Below are positions 8,000-16,251 of a DNA stretch of 64,000 bases, piece by piece. The first letter of the stretch is position 1, and each line of letters opens with the position of its first letter. Origin of the DNA: Pectobacterium versatile (GTDB taxonomy: Bacteria > Pseudomonadota > Gammaproteobacteria > Enterobacterales > Enterobacteriaceae); contig NZ_JAINZP010000009.1 in assembly GCF_020166435.1 (NCBI RefSeq), positions 62,001 to 126,000 of the forward strand. The letters run 5' to 3'. The notes under the pieces were generated by a model. It was given only the letters and a program-made list of their open reading frames with translations, was not told the DNA's origin and did not search any database. The position numbers and the translations under genes are program-made.

Positions 8000-8888
8000 G
8001 CATCCCGTCTAATAACCCACCGATAGTACCACCAGAATAAGGCGACATCCTGCCAACACCCGAGGCAATTTCAGAAACGCCTCTATTTACAACCATCTCA
8101 AGATTTTTTTCACTTATCGGCGTGTAGTTATCGGTATTCGGGTACTGCTTCCTAAATTCATTGGTCATATCAACAACAAGCATCGATGATTCAGCGCTTT
8201 TTCGTTCTAAATACCGCTGTAGCGATACCGGCACGGCAAAATCTTCTTCGTAATCAATTCGCATCTGAGAGTGAGTGGTATATCCTCCCTCAAATACTTG
8301 TGATCCCGCTATCTTTACGCCTTTTGTTGCATGAGTTGTACAATTCACGCCCGTAACATCATATTGATCAATTGTGTGACCATTCCTTTTGGTACGATCC
8401 CTCATAGATGGAGTTTCTTTTGCCTTTCCTCCTGAACGCCACAACTTTTCAAAATACATTCTTGCAATTGCAGGGTCCGCATCTGTAATGACGAATGCCT
8501 TCGCTTCCATCTTGTACAGCTCTTCTCGGTAATATGTTCTGGCATCTTCAAACTGCAAAAAATTTAAGATGCCATCACCCACAGCCCCGATAACACCAGA
8601 TCGTCTACCAAAGCGGCCATAGGTAAAAACAGAAGCATTATTACCCTCATGCACAGAGACAAAAGCGTGACCTGTACCCTTAATTTCTGTCCAGATAAAT
8701 ACACCGTTCTCTAACGGGTTATTTTCTTTTTTGCACTCTTGAATTTGATTAACCCATTCCCCTTTTGAGGATGTGAGGTAAGTCGGGTCATCTCTGAAGT
8801 AATTTGTTGGTTCGGGCTTAATATTTTCCCGTGGGTTACGCCATAACCCCAACCCACGGCCATATTGCATAAATTTATCGTGCTCCAC
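7983..8888 (-). CDS. putative toxin/effector with conserved His and Cys (copy 2)
   Basis: This is a 301-residue protein without signal peptide or membrane segment. The start is GTG with a GGAG site eight bases ahead; an overlapping longer frame that begins ATGGAGTTGG is out of frame. Key motifs are GTGHAFVSVHEG around His74 and GVNCTTHATKG around Cys183, the order expected for a circularly permuted papain/NlpC-P60-like cysteine hydrolase. The copy at 9689-10582 is very similar, with differences concentrated at residues ~130-175 and the C-terminus. It is followed by an overlapping small membrane protein gene. A type VI or other contact-delivered effector is plausible, but no VgrG, PAAR or Rhs part is fused to it. 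The function is inferred. Confidence 0.72.
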   Translation of the reverse strand: MEHDKFMQYGRGLGLWRNPRENIKPEPTNYFRDDPTYLTSSKGEWVNQIQECKKENNPLENGVFIWTEIKGTGHAFVSVHEGNNASVFTYGRFGRRSGVIGAVGDGILNFLQFEDARTYYREELYKMEAKAFVITDADPAIARMYFEKLWRSGGKAKETPSMRDRTKRNGHTIDQYDVTGVNCTTHATKGVKIAGSQVFEGGYTTHSQMRIDYEEDFAVPVSLQRYLERKSAESSMLVVDMTNEFRKQYPNTDNYTPISEKNLEMVVNRGVSEIASGVGRMSPYSGGTIGGLLDGMHDVNK

Positions 8889-8990
8889 TCAACCAACTCC
8901 ATTTAGTTTCATCATCACTGAATTGTGTATAGCACAAGCCTCGTTTATCTCATTCCACACATAACACTCAGTTCCGTTTGCTTACCACAA

Positions 8991-9257
8991 CTATCTAACC
9001 TTTTTGAAAATGATGAGAATCAGCGCCACGCAGATGGGGAAACCAATTAAAGCAACCTCAAGAATATTATCTGTGGCCTTATAAATATTTTCTATAACGG
9101 CCTCATGATATTCGATAGTAACCACCTTACCCAGTGGCATGTCCCCTTTATTATCTAACGGAAAAATAGCAAGAAAGAGCCACAGATAATATGCAAAAGA
9201 TACTAAGGCTATACCTCCCCAGCGCATAACCGTCTTACATTCACTTGTTAACATCAT
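8991..9257 (-). CDS. orphan small membrane protein, likely immunity protein (copy 3)
   Basis: This 88-residue paralogue of the proteins at 7730-7999 and 9430-9705 has the same MMLTSxCK start, two hydrophobic helices and the GFPICVALILIIFKKVR ending. The middle part is different (ALIGFP preceded by a distinct linker). It has lost its full-length toxin partner: only the last ~18 codons of a toxin gene remain upstream (9241-9300). Orphan immunity genes commonly persist because they protect against sibling toxins; that is a plausible explanation here. Confidence 0.7.
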   Translation of the reverse strand: MMLTSECKTVMRWGGIALVSFAYYLWLFLAIFPLDNKGDMPLGKVVTIEYHEAVIENIYKATDNILEVALIGFPICVALILIIFKKVR

Positions 9258-9300
9258 GCATCCTTTCTAATAACCCACCAACAGTACCACCAGAATAAGG
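9241..9300 (-). pseudogene. toxin gene 3' remnant (copy 3)
   Basis: The reverse strand reads PYSGGTVGGLLERMHDVNK and a stop, the C-terminal tail of the intact toxins, and overlaps the start of the copy-3 membrane protein exactly as in the other copies. At about 9300 the similarity ends and ~100 bases of unrelated sequence follow (9301-9400; unrecognised, possibly part of a membrane protein). The shared GCAACCATTGGTAACGG flank of the next module begins at ~9399. Confidence 0.8.
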
Positions 9301-9429
9301 GTAAAGCTTATTGTATACACGACTCCGTTCAGTCCGACCACCGCGCCTGTTTCGGTCACTGCCGACTTGAATCCAACCCACAAAAACGCCACGGCCAGCA
9401 ACCATTGGTAACGGTTTGGCTTACCGCAA

Positions 9430-9705
9430 CTACCTAACCTTTTTGAAAATGATCAGAATCAGGCTCATACAGATGGGGAAACCAATTAATACAGCTGAAT
9501 ACATGGAATCCATAGACTCTCGCATATCAGCTAATATCGCAAAATGGTATTCAACTGGCACTGTTTTATCAGATAAAAAAACCATTCTTTCCTTATCTTG
9601 AACATGTCCAAAAGAAAAAAGAGCAATACTTATCAAATAAAAAAAAGAGACAAGGAAGATACTGAACCATCGAATAAACGTCTTGCATTTACTTGTTAAC
9701 ATCAT
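9430..9705 (-). CDS. small two-helix membrane protein, likely immunity protein (copy 4)
   Basis: The 91-residue protein has two hydrophobic helices (FIRWFSIFLVSFFYLISIALF and VLIGFPICMSLILIIF) and the VEYH-containing linker of the family. It overlaps the 3' end of the copy-4 toxin by 17 bases. Its linker differs from copies 2 and 3, while both ends are conserved, as expected if the middle decides which toxin is recognised. The immunity role rests on gene order and topology only. Confidence 0.72.
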   Translation of the reverse strand: MMLTSKCKTFIRWFSIFLVSFFYLISIALFSFGHVQDKERMVFLSDKTVPVEYHFAILADMRESMDSMYSAVLIGFPICMSLILIIFKKVR

Positions 9706-10582
9706 GCATCCCTTCTAATAACCCACCAACAGTACCACCAGAATAAGGTGATATTTTACCTATACCAGAAACAACCTCGGAGACGACCCTTAACGCGGTA
9801 TCTTCGCTTATCGGTGTGTAGTTATCGGTATTCGGGTACTGCTTTCTAAACTCATTGGTCATATCAACAACAAGCATGGATGACTCACCGCTTTTTCGTT
9901 CTAAATACCGCTGTAGCGATACCGGCACGGCAAAATCTTCTTCGTAATTAATCCGTATCTGAGTGTGAGTGGTATATCCTCCCTCAAATACTTGTGATCC
10001 CGCTATCTTCACGCCCTTTTTTGTATGAGTTGTACAGTTAACCCCTGTCACATCATATTGATCGACTGTACGGCCATTTCTTTTAGTGCTTTCTCCCATC
10101 TTGATTGTTTCTTTCACTTTGCCCCCTGAGCGCCATAGCTTTTCAAAGTACAATCGAGCAATCGTAGGATCCGCATCTGTAATAAGAAAAACCTTAGCTT
10201 CTGTTTGGTACAGCTCTTCTCGGTAATATGTTCTCGCCTCTTCAAACCGCAAAAAGTTTAAGATGCCATCACCGACAGTCCCGCCAGCACCAGACCGTCT
10301 ACCAAAGCGACCATAAGTGAAAACAGAAGCATTATTATCCTCATGCACAGAGACAAAGGCGTGACCTGTACCCTTAATTTCTGTCCAGATAAATACACCG
10401 TTCTCTAACGGGTTATTTTCTTTTTTGCACTCTTGGACATGATTAACCCATTCCCCTTTTGAAGGCGTGAGGTAAATCGGGTCATCCCTGAAGTAATTTG
10501 TTGGTTCGGGCTTAATATTTTCCCGTGGGTTACGCCACAGCCCTAACCCGCGGCCGTACTGCATAAATTTATCGTGCTCCAC
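9689..10582 (-). CDS. putative toxin/effector with conserved His and Cys (copy 4)
   Basis: This is a 297-residue paralogue of the protein at 7983-8888. It keeps GTGHAFVSVHED (His74), the YGRFGRRSG segment and GVNCTTHTKKG (Cys183), and lacks a signal peptide. The start is GTG behind GGAG. Relative to copy 2 it has scattered changes in the central helix and a shortened C-terminal helix before PYSGGT. It is the copy next to dpiA and is probably the founding one, since its upstream flank is the authentic dpiA terminator. It forms a unit with the overlapping membrane protein gene 9430-9705. A permuted papain-like hydrolase fold is my inference from the two motifs. Confidence 0.72.
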   Translation of the reverse strand: MEHDKFMQYGRGLGLWRNPRENIKPEPTNYFRDDPIYLTPSKGEWVNHVQECKKENNPLENGVFIWTEIKGTGHAFVSVHEDNNASVFTYGRFGRRSGAGGTVGDGILNFLRFEEARTYYREELYQTEAKVFLITDADPTIARLYFEKLWRSGGKVKETIKMGESTKRNGRTVDQYDVTGVNCTTHTKKGVKIAGSQVFEGGYTTHTQIRINYEEDFAVPVSLQRYLERKSGESSMLVVDMTNEFRKQYPNTDNYTPISEDTALRVVSEVVSGIGKISPYSGGTVGGLLEGMHDVNK

Positions 10583-10630
10583 TCAACCAACTCCATTTGG
10601 TTTCATCATCACTGAATTGTGTATAGCACA

Positions 10631-10650
10631 AGGCGGGATCGCTCCCGCCT
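10631..10650 (-). terminator. dpiA terminator hairpin
   Basis: AGGCGGGA-TCGC-TCCCGCCT is a perfect 8-pair stem about 40 bases beyond the dpiA stop. It has a weak T-run on the reverse strand. The same hairpin is duplicated at 7593-7612. The gap 10583-10691 holds only this hairpin and the toxin promoter region. Confidence 0.7.
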
Positions 10651-10691
10651 CGTTTCTGTTACCTTATTTACTGCTAATTACTCACCGCTTT

Positions 10692-11414
10692 TTATTCACA
10701 GTATTGGCGCAGCGAGTCCTGTTTTTCTGGCAGCAGACGATACAGATAAACCGGGCGACCGGTAGAGCCATACAGGATATTGGTGGTCAGGATGCCGGTA
10801 TCGGAAAGATAGATCAGGTATTTACGGCAGGAGACGCGGGAGATACCAATCGCATTCGCCAGCATTTCGGTAGAGAACTCAATGCCCTGATTGCCTTCAA
10901 TCCACTCACAGACGGTGCGTAATGTCAGGCTGGTCAGCCCTTTTGGCAATTTCTTACGTTCGCTAACCGTGCTGCTGCTGGTACGGCGAATCAGGTTATC
11001 AATATCCGACTGCCCAACAAAATCGCGGTGCTTGAACAAGTTCGCCTCTTCGCGATAAGCGGTCAGCGCCTGTTCGAAGCGCGAGAACTGGAAAGGCTTA
11101 ATCAGATAATCCACCACGCCGTAGTGCAGCGCTTTTTTGATGGTATACACATCGCTGGCAGACGAGATGATGATGACGTCCGTTTTCTCACTGAATTCAC
11201 GGATAGTCGGCAGCAGGTCCAGTCCATTATCCTGCTGCATATAAATATCCAGCAGTACCAAATCGATTTCCGAGTCAGGTTGCATCAGCAGGTTTCGTGC
11301 CTGCTGCAACGTGGGGACGGTCGCATAGCAGCTAAATCCAGAAACCTGGTTCAGATAAGATTTGTTAAGCTCTGCAACCATGGCATCGTCATCAACAATC
11401 AGTACATTAATCAT
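10692..11414 (-). CDS. dpiA: citrate-type two-component response regulator
   Basis: The 240-residue regulator belongs to the CitB/DcuR/DpiA group. Its receiver domain occupies residues 1-~120, with the acidic pocket VDDD, the phospho-acceptor Asp in LVLLDIYM, the Ser in ISSA and the Lys in LIKPF. A linker and a C-terminal helix-turn-helix (LANAIGISRVSCRKYL) follow. The ATG at 11414 starts MINVLIVDDD; an upstream extension would overlap the kinase gene further and lacks similarity. It overlaps dpiB by 8 bases. With DpiB it should respond to citrate or a related carboxylate and activate the carrier gene upstream at 13224. Confidence 0.92.
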   Translation of the reverse strand: MINVLIVDDDAMVAELNKSYLNQVSGFSCYATVPTLQQARNLLMQPDSEIDLVLLDIYMQQDNGLDLLPTIREFSEKTDVIIISSASDVYTIKKALHYGVVDYLIKPFQFSRFEQALTAYREEANLFKHRDFVGQSDIDNLIRRTSSSTVSERKKLPKGLTSLTLRTVCEWIEGNQGIEFSTEMLANAIGISRVSCRKYLIYLSDTGILTTNILYGSTGRPVYLYRLLPEKQDSLRQYCE

Positions 11415-13035
11415 GGTCAAACAGCCTTGCTTGATAAGGAATAGTAACGAAAAACTGGGTGTACACCTCAGGTTCTGATTCAAACTCGATAGTGCCGCCA
11501 ATCTTCTCCAGACTCTGTTTGGTCAGGTACAGGCCGATACCGCGCCCGCTGCCTTTGGTAGAGAATCCCTGTTCATAAATGCGCGCCTGACTCTCCGGCG
11601 AAATGCCGGGGCCGTCATCCCCCACGGTACAGTGAAGGCGGCCATTCTGATGATGGAAGCTCACGCTGATTTCGCAGTTTTCCTGCCGATCAATCGCATC
11701 CATCGCATTCTCAATCAGATTACCCAACACGGTAATCAATTCATTCGTCGCATCGACATCATCGGTATCCGGCAGCAGACTCTCTTCGCTGATGGAGAGT
11801 GTAATGCCGAGATCGCGCGCGCGGTTGATTTTACCCAACAGGAAGCCGGCAATCACTGGCGATTTCACTTTACGAATAATCGAACCAATTTCCGCCTGAT
11901 AATTATTGGCGGTCTTCAGGATATAATCTTCCAGTTGCGAGTAATATTTTAAGTGCAGCATCCCCAGGATGACGTGCAGCTTGTTCATAAACTCATGCGA
12001 CTGCGCCCGCAGCGCATCCGCATAGTAGGACATCCCACTCAACCGTTGCAGCAGTTGGCTGATCTCCGTTTTATCACGGAATGTCGCAATCGCGCCGATA
12101 ATATCGCCCTTCACAAAAACCGGAACGGTGTTGGTCAGCAGCAGGTGGCCGTTAAAGCTAATCTCTTCATCGCGTCGCGGCGTACCGCTTTCCAGTACCT
12201 GTTTCAGGTGCAGATGTTCAAGCCACTGGTCGCTGACGCGTTCGGCTGGCTTCGGAGCCGATGTTTCACTGCCCTGTGGCTTATTCTGCCGGAAAAGCCG
12301 TCGCGCCTCATCATTGATGACGGTAATCCGACCATGCTGATCGACCGCGATAACGCCTTCTTTGATGTGTTTGAGCATCGCGTTACGCTGTTCAAACAGG
12401 TTCGAGATCTCAAACGGTTCGAATCCCAGCATAATGCGCTTGAGCACTTTCACCAGAATCAACGTGCCCAGCCAGCCGACCAGCGCCCCTGCCAATAGCG
12501 TCCAGGGAATCATCCAGCGGTTATCGCTAATCACCTTCTGTACACTGGTTAAGGCAATCCCCAACGCGACCACGCCAACCTGCTTGTGGTTGTTATCAAA
12601 AACCGGTGTGAATACCCGCAGAGCGGGATCGAGCGTTCCCCGGTTAATAGACGTATTTTCCATGCCCAACAGCGCCGGGTAGATATCCCGACCGGCAAAA
12701 TGTTCACCAATTCTTTCCGGCTCAGGGTGGCTATGGCGCACTGTATCCATGTCCGTGACAGTGACAAAGAGCAGTTGATTACGCTGGCGGATCGCCTCCG
12801 CAGCAATCTGCACTTCCTCCGGTCGGCCAATTCCTTTCAGTTCATCAATAACAACAGGAGAGGACGCAAAGGTGCGCGCAATGGCAAAGGCTTTTTCTCG
12901 CAGATGATCTTCTGAAAGCTGATTAATGCGAAAAAATAGCAGGGAATAGACCACCAGCAACACCGCGCCAAGCACAACTGACACCATCAGAAACACCGAT
13001 GTTCCCAGCTTTAGCGGTGCCTTTTTCTTGCCCAT
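11407..13035 (-). CDS. dpiB: citrate/dicarboxylate sensor histidine kinase
   Basis: This is a roughly 542-residue membrane kinase of the CitA/DcuS/DpiB type. One membrane helix lies near residues 12-35, followed by a periplasmic PAS-like sensor (~40-175), a second helix (~177-200), a cytoplasmic PAS domain (~215-325), the H-box with SHEFMNKLH, and the ATPase with NLIENAMDAI, DDGPGIS and GRGIGLYL. I prefer the ATG at 13035 (MGKKKAPL) because GGAGAG precedes it; a start 27 bases upstream has no clear ribosome site. It phosphorylates DpiA (8-base overlap). The hairpin region 13110-13134 separates it from the carrier gene. Confidence 0.92.
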   Translation of the reverse strand: MGKKKAPLKLGTSVFLMVSVVLGAVLLVVYSLLFFRINQLSEDHLREKAFAIARTFASSPVVIDELKGIGRPEEVQIAAEAIRQRNQLLFVTVTDMDTVRHSHPEPERIGEHFAGRDIYPALLGMENTSINRGTLDPALRVFTPVFDNNHKQVGVVALGIALTSVQKVISDNRWMIPWTLLAGALVGWLGTLILVKVLKRIMLGFEPFEISNLFEQRNAMLKHIKEGVIAVDQHGRITVINDEARRLFRQNKPQGSETSAPKPAERVSDQWLEHLHLKQVLESGTPRRDEEISFNGHLLLTNTVPVFVKGDIIGAIATFRDKTEISQLLQRLSGMSYYADALRAQSHEFMNKLHVILGMLHLKYYSQLEDYILKTANNYQAEIGSIIRKVKSPVIAGFLLGKINRARDLGITLSISEESLLPDTDDVDATNELITVLGNLIENAMDAIDRQENCEISVSFHHQNGRLHCTVGDDGPGISPESQARIYEQGFSTKGSGRGIGLYLTKQSLEKIGGTIEFESEPEVYTQFFVTIPYQARLFDHD

Positions 13036-13109
13036 GTCACTCTCCGAAACCACCATCATCACACCGTTATCTTATACTGTTTCGTCGCGTTTCGCGTGCC
13101 GTGATGCAT

Positions 13110-13134
13110 ACGCCCCGTCACAAGGACAGGGCGT
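13110..13134 (-). terminator. hairpin between the carrier gene and dpiB
   Basis: ACGCCC...GGGCGT, with CGTC/GACA extending the stem, lies in the 188-base gap between the carrier stop and the dpiB start. It could terminate or attenuate readthrough into dpiBA. The T-run is weak. Confidence 0.45.
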
Positions 13135-13223
13135 AGGCTTGAAGAAAGGAAATCAGGCTTAACGTTGCGGTACATTTTTTGTGTCAGGAATGTTTCGCAT
13201 CAGGAAAGCCAGCAGTACTGCGT

Positions 13224-14636
13224 TTACCAGAAACCGAGCAGTTTCCACCACACTCCGCCAACACCCAACCAGATAGGGATGATGACCAGACTGACCAGGA
13301 AACCGATCTTCCACCAGGTTCCCAGCGGCACGTAGCCGGTGCCGAACAAAATCGGTGCCGGACCACTGGAGTAGTGAGTCGTGGACATAAACAGGTTACT
13401 GAAGATACCGAATACCAGTACGGTCAGCATCGGCGGCGCACCGGCAGCCAGCGCGATAGAGACAAAAATCGCATACATGGCGCTGATGTGGGCAATCGCA
13501 CTCGCCATCAGGTAGTGGCTGTAGTAGTACACCAGCAGCAGCAGACCCAGCATTGGCAGCCAGTGCATCCCACTCACCGCATTACCGGCCAATCCGCCCA
13601 ACCAGGCAATCAAGCCCATCTTGTTAAGCTGGCCAGCCAGCGTCATCAGTACGGCAAACCACACCACGGTGTGCCAGGCTTCTTTCTCACTGACTACATC
13701 GTCCCAGGTCAGCGCACGGCTGAGCAACAGCACGCTCAGGCCGGCCAGCGCGGTCAGGGTTGCATCGATATTCAGCGTAGAACCCAGCACCCAGAACGTC
13801 ACCAGACCCAGAAACACGCCCAGCACCACCCACTCGTCGCGGGTCATTTTGCCCATTTCACGCAGTCTTTCGACGGCGATCGCACGCATTTCTGAGGTTT
13901 TCTTCAGTTCAGGCGGATAGAAACGGTAGATCAGGTAAGGAATTAGCGCCAAAGACAGGAAGCCTGGCAGCAGTGTCGCCAACGCCCAATCCGTCCAACT
14001 GATGTGAATACCAAACTGAGAAGCCAGCTTCGCCACCATCGGGTTACCCGCCATGGAGGTCATAAACATCGCGGAAGTCACGGCGTTACACTGGAAAATG
14101 GACTGCACCAGAAACGCACCAATTCGACGCTGCGTGCCTTTTTCCGGCGTGGAGTCATAGGCTTCGGCAATGGACCGGAACAGCGGAGTGATGATTCCAC
14201 CGCAGCGTGCAGACGTAGAAGGCATCGCAGGAGCGAACATCAGGTCGGTAAACACCAGACCATACGCCAGACCGAGAGAGCTATTCCCCAGCTTGCTGAT
14301 GAACAGCAGACCAATGCGTCGGCCAAAGCCGGTTTTGATAAAGCCGCGAGAGATAAAGAAGGCGCAGGCGATCATCCAAATGGTGGGATCGCTAAAGCCC
14401 GCCAGCACATCTTTAATGGGTAATAACCCTAATATGGCGACCGAGGTCAGGCTGAACATCGCCATCGCGCCAAGCGGGTAAGGAGAGAGAATCAGACCGA
14501 CAACGGTGGCAATGAAAATCGCCATCAGATGCCAGGCATCGGGTTTAACCCCATCAGGAACCGGCAATAACCATAAGCCACCGGCAATACAAAGGATAAC
14601 TAGAAGCTTTATCAACCTGCTGTTATTCGCAGACAT
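13224..14636 (-). CDS. DASS-family citrate/dicarboxylate transporter (CitT-like)
   Basis: This is a roughly 470-residue inner-membrane protein with about a dozen hydrophobic segments and the divalent anion:Na+ symporter hallmarks: PAMPSTSARCGGI with its S-T-S-A motif, SAMFMTSMAGNPM, and the C-terminal SSGPAPILFG with a second anion-binding tip. It resembles CitT/TtdT/SodiT-type antiporters that exchange citrate, succinate, tartrate or 2-oxoglutarate. The start chosen at 14636 (MSANNSRL) has GAGTGG upstream; an alternative lies 45 bases earlier. It is co-directional with dpiB and dpiA, which probably sense its substrate. No citrate lyase genes are visible here. Confidence 0.87.
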   Translation of the reverse strand: MSANNSRLIKLLVILCIAGGLWLLPVPDGVKPDAWHLMAIFIATVVGLILSPYPLGAMAMFSLTSVAILGLLPIKDVLAGFSDPTIWMIACAFFISRGFIKTGFGRRIGLLFISKLGNSSLGLAYGLVFTDLMFAPAMPSTSARCGGIITPLFRSIAEAYDSTPEKGTQRRIGAFLVQSIFQCNAVTSAMFMTSMAGNPMVAKLASQFGIHISWTDWALATLLPGFLSLALIPYLIYRFYPPELKKTSEMRAIAVERLREMGKMTRDEWVVLGVFLGLVTFWVLGSTLNIDATLTALAGLSVLLLSRALTWDDVVSEKEAWHTVVWFAVLMTLAGQLNKMGLIAWLGGLAGNAVSGMHWLPMLGLLLLVYYYSHYLMASAIAHISAMYAIFVSIALAAGAPPMLTVLVFGIFSNLFMSTTHYSSGPAPILFGTGYVPLGTWWKIGFLVSLVIIPIWLGVGGVWWKLLGFW

Positions 14637-14668
14637 AAGAACACCACTCTTCATTAAAACGGATTCTG

Positions 14669-14870
14669 TATTTCCCGTCATAATTCAAGCCGCATATGCG
14701 TTGGCTTCCCTTACTCACCCCAGTCACTTACTGATGTAAGCTCCTGGGGATTAATGAGCCTCATAAATGAGGCTCACCCTTCGGGCCAGCTCTAGCGCTG
14801 TTCAAATCGGTCTGGAACCGATTTGTCATGCGGTTGCCGCCTTCCTGCGACTCGAATTATTTAGGGCATA
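14669..14870. repeat. ERIC element with an internal insertion, followed by a partial ERIC
   Basis: The element starts TTTCCCGTCATAATTCAAGC, carries the core CTCACCCCAGTCACTTACTG and ATGTAAGCTCCTGGGG, and ends CGACTCGAATTATTTAGGG. It is ~75 bp longer than the 127-bp form because of an insert that contains small hairpins (GCCTCATAAATGAGGC). Directly after it, 14871-14921 holds a core-less fragment with both ends only. It lies in the transcribed leader of the carrier gene. Confidence 0.88.
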
Positions 14871-15016
14871 TCCCCGTCATACTTCGAGCCGCGAGCGTAC
14901 TGCACTCAAATTATTCAGGAGATATTCACGACGGATGTCCCGTGCGGAGGAGTGGGTATTTCGTTATTCTTCCTTCGTCACCCTGCTGAAAACAACGCAA
15001 CAGGAATCATCTGCGG

Positions 15017-15062
15017 AAAAAAAAGACGAGAAAACAAGGGTTCAGGGTGCTTCTCTCGTCTT
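15017..15062 (-). terminator. intrinsic terminator inside the carrier gene leader (or the end of a small RNA)
   Basis: On the reverse strand AAGACGAGA pairs with TCTCGTCTT around a 22-base loop, followed by eight Ts (positions 15017-15024). No gene ends here on this strand; the next upstream gene stops ~510 bases away. A TATAAT at 15098-15093 lies only ~30 bases before the stem. The transcript would therefore be either a ~70-base small RNA or an attenuated leader of the citrate carrier. The loop contains CACCCTG, complementary to a CAGGGTG ~65 bases downstream. Confidence 0.6.
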
Positions 15063-15092
15063 ATCAAATCAAGTGATTAATGAAGAGATAGT

Positions 15093-15136
15093 ATTATAAT
15101 GCGCCTATAAAATAGCGTAACTTTAGTTACTAAAGT
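15093..15136 (-). promoter_or_regulatory. candidate promoter with perfect 17-bp palindrome
   Basis: A consensus TATAAT (reverse strand, 15098-15093) has a poor -35 match, and the -35 zone overlaps the perfect palindrome ACTTTAGT-T-ACTAAAGT (15120-15136). A weak -35 overlapped by an operator is typical of activator-dependent promoters. DpiA is the obvious candidate activator, since the downstream genes are the carrier and dpiBA. The rest of 15137-15574 is AT-rich and I see no gene in it. Confidence 0.5.
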
Positions 15137-15574
15137 GGTTCATTAATTTATTTAAGAAATTGTCACAGCTTTAATTATCCGATAAAAGATCTTTAAAATT
15201 CAATAATATTTGACATTCATGGAACATAAAATTAACGACAAAGTAATGATAAAAAACCTTATACCTCATGATGGTAATATAATTCTTTCCCAGACAGTGG
15301 GTTACCCATTCTTTATTTATTTACTCAGGTGTTTTCCTATTCATAAATAAAAAAAACAAATACCTCTTTTATGGCGAAAAAATATTATTTTTTATCTAGC
15401 TGATAACATGTAAAGTCTTCCTAATTGGGCACTTATTGATGTAGCCAGAAAATAAACTGTCGTATGATACAACACCGTCGCTAACGCATGGCGCAAGTAG
15501 AAAAATGACTTCTGTTACTTGTTCTCAAACCAGAGAAATTGCCAGTGTCAATACTGTGTATCCTATTGATTTTA

Positions 15575-16030
15575 TTAGTCCCATGCATTGTCGGGTGCAA
15601 GATCCCACGTCCTTCTCGCGTACACTTTTCGCCCCTCTTCCTCTTCGATTAACACAAGGCGGCCATCATTTTTTTCAGGTAATTGTATACCTGTCATGGA
15701 GCAATCCACCGATGAGACATAAGCGATACCCTCTTTAAGAAAGAAGTGATTATCAAGCTCTATCTTAACACCGTCACAGTACGGTTTTAATTTCTCTGGC
15801 GCCTCGCGAAATACATATCTAGATACACTGCTGCTTTTTGGTGCTGAAACATAGATTTCTTGAGGAAAATAGTCGCCCTTTTTTTTGCACAGGAGTGCAG
15901 AATTAGCAATTTTTTTGATATTTTTGACAAAACTTGTCAGTAACGCCTTACTTTTTACAGGTTTGGCATCAGTAACATTTGAGATTGTTGAGGGATTTTT
16001 CACTGGGGAAATAATGCTAAATAGACTCAT
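15575..16030 (-). CDS. hypothetical protein
   Basis: I do not recognise this protein. From the ATG at 16030 (MSLFSIISPV) it is about 151 residues; an ATG 33 bases upstream would give 162. There is no signal peptide or membrane helix. The N-terminal ~50 residues are Ser/Lys/Thr-rich and look disordered. The C-terminal part is compact and acidic (LVLIEEEEGRKVYARRTW). It stands alone between the citrate carrier leader and ibpB and is more AT-rich than ibpAB. A flexible Ser-rich N-terminus is compatible with a secreted effector, but nothing establishes that. Confidence 0.6.
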   Translation of the reverse strand: MSLFSIISPVKNPSTISNVTDAKPVKSKALLTSFVKNIKKIANSALLCKKKGDYFPQEIYVSAPKSSSVSRYVFREAPEKLKPYCDGVKIELDNHFFLKEGIAYVSSVDCSMTGIQLPEKNDGRLVLIEEEEGRKVYARRTWDLAPDNAWD

Positions 16031-16188
16031 ATATTTAATCTTTGTCCATATAATAAAGCACAATTATGTCAGGCGAAAAAATTGATTCAATCAAAAAAGG
16101 GCTTTTTTTACGGAAGAAATAACGAGCCGATGGTTCGTGGCAGAAGCAGCTGCTATTTCAATTCAGACGCATGCCAGGATGAGATACA

Positions 16189-16219
16189 CAAAACCGCGCC
16201 CGTAATGATACGAGCGCGG
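16189..16219 (-). terminator. ibpB terminator
   Basis: CCGCGCTCGTA-TCAT-TACGGGCGCGG (reverse strand) forms an 11-pair stem with one mismatch followed by TTTT, about 35 bases beyond the ibpB stop. The rest of 16031-16251 holds nothing I recognise. Confidence 0.8.
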
Positions 16220-16251
16220 AAAATCATCAAACGAATAATGCGGATGTCGCG

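Noticed and set aside
8711..8902. Longer frame starting MELVEWSTINL at the toxin start
   Set aside because: Out of frame with the conserved toxin; the GTG with GGAG spacing gives the frame kept in all copies.
13179..13895. Long open frame on the forward strand across the carrier gene
   Set aside because: It is the complement of the well-supported DASS transporter; the predicted protein is Gln/His/Arg-rich with no domain, typical of an antisense shadow in GC-rich coding DNA.
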